Positions 62,650 to 64,000 of a DNA stretch of 64,000 nt are shown here, one piece after another. The DNA lies in NCBI RefSeq assembly GCF_014905175.1, contig NC_057791.1:8814492-8878491 (forward strand), in the 5' to 3' direction. The notes under the pieces are model-generated. The model did not search any database and was not told where the DNA came from. It was given only the letters and a program-made list of their open reading frames with translations. The stretch comes from Aphidius gifuensis. Taxonomy: Eukaryota > Arthropoda > Insecta > Hymenoptera > Braconidae. A program made the translations under genes and the position numbers. Within the stretch, counting starts at the first letter, position 1. Every line of letters starts with the position of its first letter.

Positions 62650-64000
62650 TGTAATATATATTTTCTTCAATAATATATTGTCTACATATGCCTAAATTAT
62701 TTATTTATATACTTTATATATATATATATAGAGACGTCCTCAAAATTCAGTTTATATAAGTGAAAAAACTGTTATGTTGAAACTAAATTGTTAATAAATG
62801 CAATTTAAACAAGGATTATCTGTATAAAAACTGCCATACATGATTTGTCTCAGTTTTATAGACTTATATATACCCCCACCCTATCCTCTGAAAAATGTCC
62901 TCAAAAGCATGCCAACAAAAAATTTGTCTTGAAATTGTACATACTTATATATTATTATACATATATCGTTATCGATTATTATATATAATCATACATAAAT
63001 ATATATATATATATATCCAGTGGTGGTTTCGGGGACATTTTTTTTTTTTGCGATTTTATTCAGTAATTGAACTTTGTACATCAATGTACATTCATGTATA
63101 AGACGATTTTATTGTATACACCAAAATAAAAAAATTTTCATCGATTGGTACTTTTGAGGACTATCGTTATGACACTGTTTCAACCCTTAACTTACCTTAT
63201 TTATTTGAATCCTTTGTATTTTAGTATTGTGTTGGCATGAATTTAGAAGGTACAAAAAATAGAAGTAGTAAATTTTACATTTTTAATACATAAAATTTAA
63301 GATTTGACACAAGTCCTCAAAACAACCGATGCATAAAGAATTTATCTATGTAATGGTGGTTTCGAGGACTTTTCTTTTCAAATTTTGATTATCCCTTTAA
63401 TATAACCCAATGACTGTTTTGACGGTGGCAATAGTCCTTATATCTATTGATTAATACTTATATTGAATATCAATTCACAAAATGTATCAGGGACATATGA
63501 TAATACTTTTTTGTTATCGTTTTAACTTGATGTCCCCAAAACCTCCGATAGATTTTTTTAAAAAACTATGTAATGGAGGTTTCAAGGGCTTTTCTTTTAA
63601 AAATTCACTTATCTTCTTAAAATAACTCAATGACGGTTTAACGGCGGCAAAAGTCCTTATATCTATTGATTAATACTTATATTGAATAATGATTCATAAA
63701 ATGTATCAGAGCCATATGATAGGACTTCTTTATTATCATTTTAACTTGATGTCCCCAAAACCTCCGATAGATTTTTTTAAAAAAACTATGTAATGGAGGT
63801 TTCAAGGACTTTCCTTTTAAAAATTTACTTATCTCCTTAAAATAACTCAATGACGGTTTAACGGCGGCAAAAGTCCTTATATCTATTGATTAATACTTAT
63901 ATTGAATAATGATTCATAAAATGTATCAGAGCCATATGATAGGACTTCTTTATTATCATTTTAACTTGATGTCCCCAAAACCTCCGATAGATTTTTTTAA
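62650..64000 (+). repeat. Satellite-like array with a 220-bp period, running off the window
   Basis: The landmark TATGTAATGGAGGTTTCAAGG recurs at exactly 220-bp steps (about 63351, 63571, 63791), with AACTCAATGACGGTTTAACGG and CCCCAAAACCTCCGATAG in each unit. More diverged material with the same GTGGTGGTTTCGGGGACATT and GTCCTCAAAA words is found back to about 62735. The last two copies are nearly identical. The array continues beyond 64000. Confidence 0.8.

Overview
The window is AT-rich animal DNA with no ordinary host gene that I can recognise. Its genes are insect-type mobile and viral genes (insect Polinton polymerases, a baculovirus F-like glycoprotein, an IAP). The organism is therefore most likely an insect. 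A parasitoid wasp would fit, but nothing here proves it.

The main structure is a transposon inside a transposon. Polinton A (about 9756-59438) is an old Polinton/adintovirus-type element whose diverged terminal inverted repeats (TIRs, about 312 bp, both starting AGTAGAGGAG) lie nearly 50 kb apart. It has been inflated by at least ten inverted-repeat elements (eight first-order insertions plus nested ones) and by a second Polinton. Subtracting the insertions leaves about 15.4 kb, a normal Polinton size. Its genes run: zinc-finger remnant near the left TIR, DNA polymerase B (+), integrase (-), a conserved Polinton protein (-), packaging ATPase (-), PLA2-domain capsid protein (+), maturation protease (+), penton-like protein (+), small basic protein (+), major capsid protein (+), and a cargo gene (-) at the right TIR. 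Most are broken by frameshifts, stops or insertions.

Polinton B (37773-57697, 19,925 bp) is younger. Its 209-bp TIRs look identical and it is flanked by a perfect 6-bp target duplication, TGAGTG. It sits inside the cargo gene of Polinton A. Its genes lie on the minus strand. From right to left they are a five-exon spliced gene, polymerase B, packaging ATPase, a small membrane-anchored protein, a conserved Polinton protein, integrase, penton, a basic core-like protein, major capsid protein, adenain-like protease, a two-BIR plus RING IAP, a baculovirus F-like fusion glycoprotein, an unknown protein, and a second member of the same cargo-gene family. Together these specify replication, integration, capsid assembly and packaging, plus an envelope protein and an anti-apoptotic protein. 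The virion, envelope and IAP genes are intact, while polymerase and integrase carry at least 14 frameshifts.

Left of Polinton A (1-9755) are tandem and dispersed repeats and a decayed R1/I-group LINE. Right of it (59439-64000) are a 3.1-kb TIR element and the start of a 220-bp satellite. Many of the TIR elements have ends of the form CAC-N-GAG with 2-bp duplications at TA, CA or TG, and several carry tRNA-like A-box/B-box modules.
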